Shown one piece after another: positions 45,301 to 54,532 of a DNA stretch of 64,000 bases. The stretch is from contig CAYLJJ010000020.1 in the NCBI GenBank assembly GCA_964384025.1, positions 1 to 64,000 on the forward strand. Reading direction: 5' to 3'. Position 1 is the first letter of the stretch. The number at the start of each line of letters is the position of its first letter. Origin of the DNA: CAYLJJ01 sp964384025. Its GTDB lineage: Bacteria; Myxococcota_A; Bradymonadia; UBA7976; UBA1532. The notes under the pieces are model-generated. The model searched no databases. It saw only the letters and a program-made list of their open reading frames with translations, and was not told the DNA's origin. A program made the position numbers and the translations under genes.

Positions 45301-45618
45301 CCCTCCCCAAGTCCAGCGCTGAGGCTGTCCCCCGTCCAGGGGCATGGTGTAGAGGGCCCTGGGACCTTCATAGTGAGCGATAAAGGCCAAAGTCTGCCCA
45401 TCCGGCGAGATCACAGGCCCCTCCTCACTGGCAGGGTGGCGAGTCAGACGCACCGCGAGGCCCCCAGAGAGCGGTACCCTCCAAAGATCACCCTCTGAGA
45501 CAAAGAGGAGGATTTCACCATGAAGCGCGGGCTGTCGATAGTAGCCTCGCTCTCCCGGCTCTGCTTGAGCAGAGAGCGGAGAGAGTGAGAGGAGGAGGAT
45601 AAGCGATCTGAGTGTCAA
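42364..45618 (-). CDS. Tricorn-like S41 protease, exported
   Basis: 1,084 residues, TTG start with signal peptide (TLRSLILLLSLSPLSAQA). Residues about 25-600 hold repeated WD/TolB-type blades (ISPDGQTLAFIAHYEG, SADSRWLAYSTEAENLN) forming one or two beta propellers. Then come a tricorn C1-type domain, a PDZ domain (LEEGDLILSVNGRGIEQN) and the S41 core. His742 (LAALHIFVYGGDH) and Ser969 (RTASDGEAI) match tricorn His746 and Ser965, and the late Glu (WIIEGEGITPD) is present. Tricorn cuts peptides released by other proteases. This one has a signal peptide, so it probably works in the periplasm. Codon style is normal for the window. Confidence 0.92.
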   Translation of the reverse strand: MTLRSLILLLSLSPLSAQAEPGERGYYRQPALHGEILLFVSEGDLWRVPLSGGLAVRLTRHPASEEGPVISPDGQTLAFIAHYEGPRALYTMPLDGGQPQRWTWGGSKRQRAVGWSPTGQLIYTTDALSGLPDMQLLELDISSGSSQRLPLAQADDGCYLDGRLFFNRYRFQGSHTKRYQGGTVQQLWSFAPGEEEAIPLTADYKGSSREPMCWRGRIYFASDRDGTMNIWSMDPQGADLQQHSHHHGWDLLGPTLSEGQIVYQLGADLRHLDLLTGKDQEIPIRLLSDFDQSREHWIKKPMKYLSAVDLAPDGERLLLTARGRLFVAPRKEGRFLEISQAQGVRHREGRFMPDGKRVLSLSDASGEVELWTLPANGVGQPVQLSQEAKVLRWEGLPSPNGRLIAHHDKDNQLWIYDLKRDQDKRIQRGKFGRFQGLTWSADSRWLAYSTEAENLNEQIYLYDVQRGSRLTATTDRYNSFSPRFSKDGKWLYLISERHLKSLIKSPWGRYQPEPLFDKRSKIYMLALQEGLRSPFAPPNELQLKREESDNKEKNSKKKGKSRKLQIKADGLSARLYEVPVPPGNFSELTSNGELLFWVEEELGSGNKSLKAFKVGYSAKPKVVTVAEKIHSFQLSADGRSLMIRLKKAIHVVDAKAEKIKLKSKNQIQLKDWRLSVQPREEWRQMFIESWRLERDYFYDPGMHGVDWPGMLERYLPLVSRVRSRAELSDLMAQMSSELAALHIFVYGGDHPKGHDEIKTGSLGARIEREVQAGGWRIEHIYRSDPDEPERCAPLAAPDLQLEEGDLILSVNGRGIEQNLHLGALLRGQAGKQVLLRVKPKAGGPARDLIVKAISAKQEKELRYHEWEYSRRLRVEEQGGGEIGYLHLRAMGAKDIAAWARGFYPVFKRPGLIIDLRHNRGGNIDSWIIEKLLRRAWGAWSERVTEPSITNMQFAFRGYLIFLCDGRTASDGEAILEAARRLKLGPILGIRTWGGGIWLSSSNRLVDKGIVTAAEFGMFGPEGKWIIEGEGITPDIHVDNLPHATFKGGDLQLDTAIRLLKKKISAAPIPALKAPAGKKLNLKSR

Positions 45619-46104
45619 GGGGGCGCTCCTTAAATTAGACGCAGCCTCTGTTCTACTTTGCTTGAAGCGCTTAGTCTTTAGTCGATCTCAGAGCTTGGTT
45701 TTTTTTAAGAACCCAGCCGGGCTATCGCAAACTTTAAAGTTGGGGGTCGAGGGCCTAAAATCTAGATAAAGTTGAAACTTCTGTTCCCTTCAGAGACGCT
45801 GCTAAAAACGATCATCTTATCGATATTACAGTTTTTTTTGTTTTTCCTCGGTCTGTAATTTCGATGTTTTATTCGTTCGATATGATCTTTTGCGTAAGAT
45901 CAGCTTCCAGATGCGTCAAAGTATACAAGTAATTAAATATCCCAGATTATTTATGTATATGGTTGTTGATTCCCATATCCCCCCAAAAAAACTGCGAATT
46001 GATGGGTCCAAGTCGATTCCTCTTTCAAAGAATAGAGATGCAGCAGTTCAATGCATTTGAAATAACTGGAATTGGCAACAAATAACGATAGGAGCTGCCA
46101 AGAG
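45619..46104. other. AT-rich intergenic region with perfect dyad
   Basis: About 485 bases with no supportable gene, much more AT-rich than the flanks and rich in A- and T-runs. It holds a perfect dyad at 45883-45902 (TGATCTT, six-base loop, AAGATCA). It separates two divergent genes, so both promoters should lie here. No promoter could be assigned with confidence. Confidence 0.5.
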
Positions 46105-47337
46105 ATGCTGGTTCTACGCCATAGGACAAAGCGAAAGAGTGTACAACTCTGTTTATTGTTCACTGCAACTTCAATGGTTGCCTGTGAATTTGAGAGCGAT
46201 GATAGAATCATTTCAGATTCACAAGCTGATACGGGAGTTCAGAATGAAATAACGGGTCCATGTTTGCTCCTTGAAGGTGCTTGGAACATTCAAAGTGAAT
46301 CTGATGAACACTACGGGGCGGGGCCCTGGATTCTACTGCGTGCGTCTGGTGAAAGCTGTGAGGCGATAGTAGCCTGTCCAGGCTTCCCAGCGCGGCCATA
46401 CTCTGCACAATCCAGAGCAGGTTTACTGGAGCTGCTCCCTCTTGAGCAGGACGCTCAGGGAGGCCATCGAGGCCAAACGGACTACCATCTGACAGCCTGG
46501 AAAATACTGCGTTTAAACGGAAACCACACAGCCTCAGCTGAGGTGCTTAATCGCTACGACGAAGAAGATATTTGGGAGGAGTGGGAAGAGAGTCTAGAAG
46601 GTCTACAGCTGATCGCCGCCGCGCCAGGAGAGCTGCTCTCAGGCTCAGCTCAGCTCCCCTGGGAGAGCTTCGAGCTCACCACCACACAACCTGTCGAGCA
46701 GATCGCTGAGGCGCTGGCGCTGCCTGAGGGCTGGTCTGTTGAAGACAAACAGATCGAGGGAGCGGTGGGTGTTCACTCCGCGACACTGCGCTTTGCGGGT
46801 GATTGGGAGCTGATCCGAGGACGACAGATCAGCATGGAGATCCCCGAGGGTCTAGAGAATTTGGCGGGCGTGGCTCTAGAGGCTGAGGCGGCTTTGGAGG
46901 TCCTGGATATCGGTCCCGCTGTCGAGAGCCATACAGCTGAAGGGGACACCGTTTTGGCTACATGGGGCTCAAGCCAACTGCGCGAAGGCCTCTGCGAGGA
47001 GGGTGCTTGCGTCGCTCGGGTTCGAGGCTCCTGTGGCCTTGGTGGTGTGGCTGGCCAGCTCAACACAAACGGTCGATCACAAGTTGTCCTTGAGATGCAG
47101 TTTGAGATGGAGTTTCAAGGCTGGAGTGATGCGACGCCTAACGTGAGCGTATTTGGGCTCGATCGACGGAGGCTGGAGGCCAAGCGTGAACAGCTCTCTG
47201 AGGGGGATCTGCTCACCGAGCGCTGGACTTGGGATCTCAGCGGAGAGGAGCGCGTCGCCTTTGTGTTGCAGGTGATGACCTACTGCCACGGTTGGGGTGA
47301 CGCGCCTATTCGCCTCCTGAGCGCTCAGGCGATCTAA
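46105..47337 (+). CDS. Lipoprotein of unknown function with AT-rich 5' end
   Basis: 410 residues from ATG 46105 (AGGAG ten bases upstream); a TTG at 46072 is also in frame but lacks a ribosome site. The signal peptide is long and basic (MLVLRHRTKRKSVQ) with lipobox MVAC. The mature part has a few scattered Cys (CLLLEGAW, ESCEAIVACPG, LCEEGACVARVRGSCGLGG), otherwise acidic and beta-rich. No family was recognised. The first 250 bases share the AT-rich style of the upstream gap, whereas the rest has the GC-richer style of the region. This suggests a join inside the gene. Confidence 0.75.
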   Translation: MLVLRHRTKRKSVQLCLLFTATSMVACEFESDDRIISDSQADTGVQNEITGPCLLLEGAWNIQSESDEHYGAGPWILLRASGESCEAIVACPGFPARPYSAQSRAGLLELLPLEQDAQGGHRGQTDYHLTAWKILRLNGNHTASAEVLNRYDEEDIWEEWEESLEGLQLIAAAPGELLSGSAQLPWESFELTTTQPVEQIAEALALPEGWSVEDKQIEGAVGVHSATLRFAGDWELIRGRQISMEIPEGLENLAGVALEAEAALEVLDIGPAVESHTAEGDTVLATWGSSQLREGLCEEGACVARVRGSCGLGGVAGQLNTNGRSQVVLEMQFEMEFQGWSDATPNVSVFGLDRRRLEAKREQLSEGDLLTERWTWDLSGEERVAFVLQVMTYCHGWGDAPIRLLSAQAI

Positions 47338-47508
47338 AGGTCTCCTGCCCTGAGAAGCTCCGCCTCAGGCTCATATCAAAGCGGGCTGAGTTCTGCAGAT
47401 CTTAAATCTCTCTACGGTTGAGCGCCAACCACTCTACGGAGGGGCGAGGTGATACAAGGCTGAGGATCGCTTTATACCGCTCCATCTCCACGACAACTGG
47501 AGTTCATA

Positions 47509-48354
47509 ATGCCTGAGCTGCCCGAAGTACAAACCCTCGCCCAAGATCTCCAGGCCGCAGGCCTACCAGGCCTAATTTTCCAGAGCGTTCAGCTGCGCTG
47601 GCCTCGGATCATCGCCGCGCCCAGCCCCGAAGAGTTTGTCCAGGCTCTCCCTGGTCGCCACGTCTCTGTTCTGGGGCGCCAAGCCAAATATCTGCTGATC
47701 AAGTTTAGTGGGGGTGGAGCCTTGATTGTCCATCTGCGGATGACAGGTAAGCTGGACCTTTGCTGTGCCTCTAAGCCGAGCGATCGTCATGATCACCTGA
47801 TCTTTGGCCTCTCTGATGGCCGCGAGCTGCGCTACAACGACACCCGTAAATTTGGACGAGTTTGGCTCCTTGAGCAGCCAGAACAGCTTCTTGGAAAGCT
47901 GGGAGTTGAGCCCCTGAGTGCAGAGTTCAGCCCTGCGCGCTTTTTGGCCCTGATGCAGCGGGCACGTATGCTCAAGCCTCTGCTCCTGGATCAGCATGTG
48001 GTGGCGGGCTTGGGCAATATCTATGTAGATGAAGCGCTCTGGGAGGCACAGCTGCATCCCAGGCGCTTGGCTCAAAGCCTCAGCGATGAGGAGGCAGAGG
48101 CCCTGCGAACAGCGATCATCACCGTCTTAGAGCGGGGGCTGCGCAATATGGGCACTTCTCTGGGCACCGGCGCAGGGAATTTTTACTCTGTAGCGGGTCG
48201 CGCTGGGCGTAACCGAGACGAGCTGCGGGTTTTTCGTCGTACAGGGCTGCCCTGCCCGCGCTGTGAGAGCTTCATCCAACGCTCTCTTCTAGCTCAGAGA
48301 GGGACACACACCTGCCCCAACTGCCAGCGCCTCCCAACAAAAGAGCTTGGATGA
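47509..48354 (+). CDS. mutM: Formamidopyrimidine-DNA glycosylase
   Basis: 281 residues. It removes oxidised purines from DNA and nicks the site. MPELPEV supplies catalytic Pro1/Glu2. The H2TH region (LLDQHVVAGLGNIYVDEALW) binds DNA. The C-terminal zinc finger has CPRC and CPNC pairs. The beta-strand lysine (MTGKL) is present. GGAG lies six bases before the ATG. It stands alone, with a ferredoxin-like gene about 100 bases downstream on the same strand. Confidence 0.97.
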   Translation: MPELPEVQTLAQDLQAAGLPGLIFQSVQLRWPRIIAAPSPEEFVQALPGRHVSVLGRQAKYLLIKFSGGGALIVHLRMTGKLDLCCASKPSDRHDHLIFGLSDGRELRYNDTRKFGRVWLLEQPEQLLGKLGVEPLSAEFSPARFLALMQRARMLKPLLLDQHVVAGLGNIYVDEALWEAQLHPRRLAQSLSDEEAEALRTAIITVLERGLRNMGTSLGTGAGNFYSVAGRAGRNRDELRVFRRTGLPCPRCESFIQRSLLAQRGTHTCPNCQRLPTKELG

Positions 48355-48450
48355 AGCCTCAAAGCTGGGGGCTCTAGTTGGTGCCTACATGAGCACCGCG
48401 CCCTCTCCCCTGATATGCTCTCCTATCGAGATGAGAGGAGCTTAAGGACG

Positions 48451-49746
48451 ATGGGACACCAGGGGCATCTAAAACAGGAGTATCGAGATCTCGTTCAGCG
48501 CCTTGAGGCGGGGCCGGTGGGGCTCCCCAAGCCAAAGACAGAGCCCGCAGAGCTGGGTTGGCGAGAGATCTTGGAGATCCTCTATAGCCCTGAAGAGGCT
48601 GCTCTAGCGGCGCAGCTTCCGACCCGGCCTGCGAGCCTTAAGCGCATCGCGACCCGCCTCAAAATGAAGCCTGAGGTGCTGGAGCCGCGCCTGGAGGCGA
48701 TGGCTGACAAGGGCTTGGTGATGGATCTGCTCCATCCAGAGACCAAGAAGCGACGCTACCTGCTGGCGCCCCCCGTGGTGGGATTCTTCGAGTTCTCTCT
48801 CATGCGCGCCCAGGACACGATCCCTAAGGCGCGTATGGCTCGGGCATTGGACGCTTACACCCACGGGGATGACACCTTCGCTCAAGAGGTCTTCGGGTAT
48901 GAAACCCTGCTGGGTCGAACCCTGGTTCATGAGACGCTCTTGAGCGATCAGGAGCTGCCTGACGTGCTCCCCTGGGAGCGCGCTACGGCGCTCATCGAGG
49001 AGGCGCGGAGCCTCGCGGTGGCGCTCTGCTACTGCCGCCACAAGGCGGAGCATCTAGGGAATCGCTGTGATGTGGAGTTGGATAACTGTATGTCCCTTAA
49101 CGCGGGAGCGGACTTCATCATCCGACGCGGCTTTGGGCGCCGCGTTGAGCGCGCCGAGGCTCTGGACCTGCTGCAAGCTTCTCGAGAGGCAGGCTTGGTT
49201 CAGATCGCCGACAATGTACAGCGCCGACCCAGCTATATTTGTAACTGCTGTGGCTGCTGCTGTGGTCAGCTTCAAGCCATCAATGACTTTGATCTACGAG
49301 CGGTCAACCCCAGCCCCTTCATCCCCGAGCCTCGGGCCGAGCGCTGCAATGGCTGCTCTCGCTGCGCCCGAGCCTGCCCTATCGGGGCGATCTCCATGGA
49401 GCCTCAGAGGAGCGAGGGGCGGCGTAAGACCGGGCTCGCTCCTGAGATCAACTCAGAGCGCTGTATCGGCTGCGGCGTCTGCGCCAGCGCCTGTCGCCGA
49501 GATGCTCTACCCATGCAAGCTCGAGCCTCGCGACCTCAGGTCCCTCAGAACAGCATAGAGCGGGTGATCCGCCAGAGTATGGAGCGGGGGCGCTTGGCTC
49601 ACCTGCTCTTTGACGCAGGAGATAGCCTGGGCAGCCGCTTCCTCAACCAGAGCCTACAGATCATCTCTGGTCTGCCTGGAGTAGAGCGCCTGCTCGCCCA
49701 GGAGCAGCTGCGCTCCCGCTTTATCCGCTATGTATTAAAGGGATAA
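48451..49746 (+). CDS. 4Fe-4S dicluster protein with N-terminal winged-helix-like region
   Basis: 431 residues from ATG 48451 (AAGGACG just before); an ATG at 48415 is also open. Residues about 30-95 look like a winged helix (ATRLKMKPEVLEPRLEAMAD). The middle has Cys motifs CYCRHKAEHLGNRC and CNCCGCCCG, and the end two ferredoxin clusters, CNGCSRCARACP and CIGCGVCASAC. This layout is known in anaerobe and deltaproteobacterial ferredoxins of unassigned role. It may carry electrons to a reductase, with a DNA-binding or protein-binding N-terminus. No partner enzyme is adjacent, so its substrate is not known. Confidence 0.85.
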   Translation: MGHQGHLKQEYRDLVQRLEAGPVGLPKPKTEPAELGWREILEILYSPEEAALAAQLPTRPASLKRIATRLKMKPEVLEPRLEAMADKGLVMDLLHPETKKRRYLLAPPVVGFFEFSLMRAQDTIPKARMARALDAYTHGDDTFAQEVFGYETLLGRTLVHETLLSDQELPDVLPWERATALIEEARSLAVALCYCRHKAEHLGNRCDVELDNCMSLNAGADFIIRRGFGRRVERAEALDLLQASREAGLVQIADNVQRRPSYICNCCGCCCGQLQAINDFDLRAVNPSPFIPEPRAERCNGCSRCARACPIGAISMEPQRSEGRRKTGLAPEINSERCIGCGVCASACRRDALPMQARASRPQVPQNSIERVIRQSMERGRLAHLLFDAGDSLGSRFLNQSLQIISGLPGVERLLAQEQLRSRFIRYVLKG

Positions 49747-49936
49747 ATGGAGCATTTTTACCAGGATAGGGAATTTATCTCAGGCTAGAGTCCCTATACC
49801 ACGCCCTTCTCATTTACGTATGCGCCCGGTGGTTGAGATGCTGCTCGAGACCTGTTTCAAGCACAGGAGTGATTGACTTATCCCTTGACGATGCACTTGA
49901 ATTTGTTTGCACGCGCATATCTTGGGAGATATCTCC

Positions 49937-52900
49937 ATGCGAGCTACTCAAGGGATCTGGTTTGTGGCGTTTATCGCCATCTCTAGCTCTTCGGGCTGGG
50001 CTTACATAGAAGACACAGGAGGCTGCGACTCAGATGAGAACTGCTCAGGCAGCAGCTGCCTCTCGATAGAGGGAGAGGAGTCGGTCTGCGTTGGCCAGCC
50101 CTGTGAGGAGGACAGCGACTGCCTCTCAGGCAACTGCGAGTCCTTTGGAGGTGAGAGTTACTGCTACTCCTGCGCAGGGGAGAGCCCCATTGGCTGTGGT
50201 GGGGATGATGACTGTGAGGGCGCTGAGATCTGCGTCAGGACAGATGAGTGCTTCCCTCTAGAATGTATGTGTGAGTATGGGATGTGGAAGTGCTCTTCAG
50301 ATTGTGATGGGGGTGTCTGCGCGGTCTGTCCTGGCCCTGATCCCATCTGCATCGGCTTCTGTAGCCGAGATGAAGATTGCCCTGATGAGCAGTATTGTAG
50401 CTCCCTACACCGTTGCTTGGATGGCTGTCGAACAGCGCCAGACTCCTGCCCTATGCGGCAATCTTGTCACCCTCTCAAGCGTGTCTGCCGCCAGTGCCCC
50501 TACCGTGACGACAACTCCATGGATTGCCACTTTGTAGACGCCTCAGAGCCTCGACGCCTGATCATGGATGATCGAGGAGGTCAGGGAGAGGGCTATAGCT
50601 TCAGCTTTGACTCCACCCCTGGGGAAGACCCCCGCAGCTTCTGCCCCCACTGTAGCTTGGCTGTCTTTGTCGCCGATGTAGGCTTGGACCTCAACGAGTT
50701 GAAACTGCTGGGCTTTAACCAGCCCCGCTTTCAGAACATCCAGGGCATCATCACCGCTCTAGATCAGCTCCTCCAGATGGACACAAGTGAGCTTGAGCAG
50801 CTGGCTCAGCAGATCGTCGATCAAGCTGAAGGGGAGGGAGAGAGCTTAGAGTTGGAGGCTGTGGTGGAGCAGCTTCAGGGCTTGATCACCAAGATTACCG
50901 AGCAGAAGGGGCGCATTGAAACTCTCCTCAACATCCAAAACCTCGCCTTTGATTTTGATAGCCTCAGCTTCCGCGATCTGGTTCGTGGGATGGGCTTTAA
51001 GATGGACTCTGCCTTCCGCGCGGACTTTAACGATCCCAATGATCCCAAGAAGAGCTCTGGCCTGCGCGTGTATGACCTGGATGAGTTTCTCCATGCGATG
51101 GCAGAGCAGGTCCCTGGGGGGGTCGTAGAGAGCATCCGGACTCTCCTTGGGCAGGTCCCCAATCTGCCTGGAGCCTTTGAGATCTCGGGGGATGATGATG
51201 ATCCTCTTAAGCCCTTTCAGTTTCATGGAATTCACAGCAACCTGACGATCAAGCAGCGGAGCTATACCCTGACGGGCAATGACGTGGCGCTCCTGGTCTA
51301 TACCCTCGTCAACGACACCCAAAGGATCCTCCCTCTGGTTCAAGTCGCCTTTATCGCTGACTTTGATATCCCCCCCCAAGCCAAAGATCTCAAGACCGCC
51401 TTTGATCCCCTGAGCAAGAGCATCATGGTCTATGATCTACATCCCTATGCTGAGCCTGAGAAGCACTATTGGTTTGGGGTCGCGCCCAGCTCTCTCAGCG
51501 CGGGGCCTCCCCATTTCCTCTTCAGCAACTACAACCTGGATAAGAACCTCAGCCTCTCCCAATCAGCTCGCTCCATCAACGAGAAGCGGATGAAGTTTTT
51601 CCTCTGGCACCCCTCTGTCAGTGGAGATCATGATGATGCTGAGGGCAAGAGCGAGAAGCAGGGGGCGATCTCCCTGATGATGGCTGAGCCGATGATGCCA
51701 GGAGATGAGCGCAGCGTGGCTTTCTGTATGGCGGGGGCGGTGGGCAGCGCTGAGGGCTCCGTGAAGGCGGAGCTACAAGCCAAGCTGAGCGCCTGTGTGG
51801 GTCTCTACGATCTGCTGACCGCGGAGTGCGGGAATGGCTCTATCGAGCTGGGTGAGATCTGTGATGGTGGGGAGGGGTGCAGCAGCAGCTGTCGGCCCAA
51901 GCGCTGTGGAGATGGAGAGCAGACAGAGGGAGAGGGCTGTGATGATGGCAACCTGGAGAACAACGATGGTTGTAGCCGCACATGCCAAGTTGAGCGCTGC
52001 GGAGATGGAATCAAGCAGCGCGATGAGGAGTGTGATGATGGCAATGACTCCAACGACGATAGCTGTCTAAGGGGCTGTGTTGCAGCACGCTGTGGAGATG
52101 GTATCCTGCGCCGCTGTGTTCCTGAGAGCGGTGACTACTGTGGAGAGCCTCTTTGCGGGCCAGGGGCGTTCTGCCTCAAAGGGGATCTGAGGATCAATGA
52201 AGTTCCAGATGAGATCGCGGGCCGACCCAATACAGGGGCCTTTGAGCACCTCGAAGATCTACAGCGGCAGAGGCTGAGGTATGGGATCTCCTTTGACCTG
52301 CTCGGTGAAGAACGGATCGATATGGAGTTCTATGATGAGTTTCAGTTGGGAACAGGCCCTGTCACGGTTCGTTTTGAAGGTGATCGCTTCTTAAGAGAGA
52401 GCGTGGGGCCCTCTCTCAGCGGAAGCACCTGGAGGCTTTATCTCAGGGATCTTGACCCAGGAAATCCGCTCGGCATTGAAAACTTTGAGGTTGAGCAGGT
52501 TCGGAGCGAGGGGAGGATAAGCCGCTCTGGGTTTGGATTGCTGTTCTCAGAACTCAGATTTGATCCAGATCTCTTAACAGCTACCGTGGAGCGAGCAGAG
52601 GAGGAGGGACTGATGCTTCACCAAGTGCTCTTCTCCCAGCCTTTTGAGATCGATCAGCTGAGACTGCGCTTGGAGCGCTTTGATCCTCAAAGCCCGAGAC
52701 AACACAGCACAGATCTAGCCTTTGGTGACTGTGATCTTCAAAACCATCTAGAGGAGCGAGAGCGTCTGATCCCTGAGGAGTGCGATGATGGCAACGTCTC
52801 CAACTTCGACACCTGCACAGTGAGCTGTCAACACGCCCGCTGTGGGGATGGTTTTACACAGCGGGAGTTAGGGGAGGAGTGTGACGAGATCGATGGTGAC

Positions 52901-54532
52901 GAGGGGCGCTGTAGCTTGCCCGGAGAGGAGGGAGAGCCTCCCGGCTGTCGCTTAGTCTATATCGCCCTCTGCGGGAATGATCAGTTGGATGAGGGAGAGG
53001 AGTGTGATGGGGAGCCACGCTGTAGTGATCTCTGCGTCCTAGAGTTTTGTGGAGATGGGATCCTCCAAGAGGAGGTGGAAGGCTGTGATGATGGGGGCAA
53101 CCTCAGCGGTGATGGCTGCGATGAAGCCTGCGTCTTGGAGTTCTGTGGAGATGGTGTTCAACAGGGAGAGGAGAGCTGTGATCTGGGAGAAGAGAACAGC
53201 GATACAGGAGCTTGCCTGAGCGATTGCCGCCTCCCGAGCTGTGGAGATGGCTTCCTACAGATCGGCGTGGAGGAGTGTGATGATGGCAACTTGCTGTCCA
53301 GAGATGCTTGTAACCCCAGCTGTCAAATAGAGCGCTGTGGAGATGCCCTGCCTGGGCCTGAAGAGGAGTGCGACGATGGCAACGCCGAGTTGGGGGATGG
53401 CTGCGCCCCCGATTGCGTCTTTGAGTTCTGTGGAGATGGTCGTCCGGGTCAAGAGGAGGCATGCGATGATGGTAACTTGGTCAGCGGGGATGGCTGCGAT
53501 AAGGATTGTGCTCTAGAGTTCCCCGACGCCTGTGGAGATGGGCGGGTGGGGCCAGGCGAAGCCTGTGATGATGGTGGCCTAGAGCCTGGAGATGGCTGTG
53601 ACCCGAGCTGTCAACTGGAGGATCCTGAGGCCTGTGGAGATGGTCACCGAGGTGCTGGGGAGGAGTGTGATGATGGCAACCGCTTAGATGGTGATGGCTG
53701 CGCCCGAGGCTGCGCTTTGGAGCGCTGTGGAGACCATATCCAACAGGCGGGTGAGGGCTGCGATGATGGCAACCTCGAGTCTGGTGATGGCTGTGATCCA
53801 GAGTGTCAGTTGGAGATGCCCCGCTGTGGCGATGCTCGACAAGAGTGGGGAGAGAGCTGTGATGATGGCAACGAGGTTGCAGGAGATGGCTGTGACTCAA
53901 GCTGCCAGCTTGAGACTCCCGCTCCTGTCACCGCCCGCTGTGGAGATGGGCAGCTGGATCCAGGGGAAGCTTGTGATGATGGAGGGCGCTTTGAGGGAGA
54001 TGGCTGTGATGAGCGTTGCCAACTTGAGGCGGTCATCTGTGGAAACAGCGCTCTAGAGCGAGGGGAGCGCTGCGATGATGGTAACCAGGAGCCTGGGGAT
54101 GGCTGCGATCCAAGCTGTCAGCTGGAGGCGGTCTGTGGAGATGGACAGCTGGGCTTGGGAGAATCCTGCGATGATGGCAACCTCGAGTCTGGTGATGGCT
54201 GCTCCAGTAACTGTAAAGAGGAGCTTGAGCCTGACGCGGGCTTAGAGGATATCGGACTGGGGGATGTTGCTCTAGAGGATACAACTCTAGAAGAGGATCT
54301 TGCCCCTGAAGAAGATCTTGCTCCTGAAGAGGAGATAGATCCCAGCGACGCCGATCTTGAAGCCAGAGGAGACAGCGATGGTTTTGATGCCTGCCTTGGT
54401 GAGTTCTGTGGAGGCAGCGGCGGCTCAAGCTGTGCGGGCTGCAGCGCTCTCCCAGGCTCAGGATCTTGGCCCAGCGTTCTGCTTCTGCTCCCTCTGCTGT
54501 TGTTGAGCTTTAGACCTCGGCAGCGACGCTAA
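49937..54532 (+). CDS. CDDGN-repeat surface protein with MYXO-CTERM-like tail
   Basis: 1,531 residues from ATG 49937 (GGGAG eight bases upstream); a TTG at 49907 is also in frame. A signal peptide is followed by Cys-rich segments to about residue 195. A domain at about 200-620 is not recognised. Then come about nineteen units of the type CGDGxxxxxExCDDGNxxxGDGCxxxC (DUF4215-like, common in myxobacteria). Between the fourth and fifth units sits a beta-rich domain of about 200 residues (52160-52770). After an acidic linker the end is CAGCSALPGSGSW, a hydrophobic helix and RPRQRR, the layout of MYXO-CTERM. The product is a large disulfide-rich cell-surface protein. The ADP-ribosylglycohydrolase gene converges on it; the stop codons overlap. 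Confidence 0.9.
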   Translation: MRATQGIWFVAFIAISSSSGWAYIEDTGGCDSDENCSGSSCLSIEGEESVCVGQPCEEDSDCLSGNCESFGGESYCYSCAGESPIGCGGDDDCEGAEICVRTDECFPLECMCEYGMWKCSSDCDGGVCAVCPGPDPICIGFCSRDEDCPDEQYCSSLHRCLDGCRTAPDSCPMRQSCHPLKRVCRQCPYRDDNSMDCHFVDASEPRRLIMDDRGGQGEGYSFSFDSTPGEDPRSFCPHCSLAVFVADVGLDLNELKLLGFNQPRFQNIQGIITALDQLLQMDTSELEQLAQQIVDQAEGEGESLELEAVVEQLQGLITKITEQKGRIETLLNIQNLAFDFDSLSFRDLVRGMGFKMDSAFRADFNDPNDPKKSSGLRVYDLDEFLHAMAEQVPGGVVESIRTLLGQVPNLPGAFEISGDDDDPLKPFQFHGIHSNLTIKQRSYTLTGNDVALLVYTLVNDTQRILPLVQVAFIADFDIPPQAKDLKTAFDPLSKSIMVYDLHPYAEPEKHYWFGVAPSSLSAGPPHFLFSNYNLDKNLSLSQSARSINEKRMKFFLWHPSVSGDHDDAEGKSEKQGAISLMMAEPMMPGDERSVAFCMAGAVGSAEGSVKAELQAKLSACVGLYDLLTAECGNGSIELGEICDGGEGCSSSCRPKRCGDGEQTEGEGCDDGNLENNDGCSRTCQVERCGDGIKQRDEECDDGNDSNDDSCLRGCVAARCGDGILRRCVPESGDYCGEPLCGPGAFCLKGDLRINEVPDEIAGRPNTGAFEHLEDLQRQRLRYGISFDLLGEERIDMEFYDEFQLGTGPVTVRFEGDRFLRESVGPSLSGSTWRLYLRDLDPGNPLGIENFEVEQVRSEGRISRSGFGLLFSELRFDPDLLTATVERAEEEGLMLHQVLFSQPFEIDQLRLRLERFDPQSPRQHSTDLAFGDCDLQNHLEERERLIPEECDDGNVSNFDTCTVSCQHARCGDGFTQRELGEECDEIDGDEGRCSLPGEEGEPPGCRLVYIALCGNDQLDEGEECDGEPRCSDLCVLEFCGDGILQEEVEGCDDGGNLSGDGCDEACVLEFCGDGVQQGEESCDLGEENSDTGACLSDCRLPSCGDGFLQIGVEECDDGNLLSRDACNPSCQIERCGDALPGPEEECDDGNAELGDGCAPDCVFEFCGDGRPGQEEACDDGNLVSGDGCDKDCALEFPDACGDGRVGPGEACDDGGLEPGDGCDPSCQLEDPEACGDGHRGAGEECDDGNRLDGDGCARGCALERCGDHIQQAGEGCDDGNLESGDGCDPECQLEMPRCGDARQEWGESCDDGNEVAGDGCDSSCQLETPAPVTARCGDGQLDPGEACDDGGRFEGDGCDERCQLEAVICGNSALERGERCDDGNQEPGDGCDPSCQLEAVCGDGQLGLGESCDDGNLESGDGCSSNCKEELEPDAGLEDIGLGDVALEDTTLEEDLAPEEDLAPEEEIDPSDADLEARGDSDGFDACLGEFCGGSGGSSCAGCSALPGSGSWPSVLLLLPLLLLSFRPRQRR
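51826..54220 (+). repeat. About nineteen CDDGN units, roughly 90-100 bp each
   Basis: Repeats such as CGDGRVGPGEACDDGGLEPG are visible in tandem, interrupted by a 600-bp unrelated domain after the fourth unit. The copies from about 53320 onward are the most alike. Confidence 0.9.

Noticed and set aside
51826..54220. Regularly spaced repeats that could suggest a CRISPR array
   Set aside because: The period is about 90-100 bases, the repeats are translated in frame with divergent copies and there are no unique spacers or cas genes.
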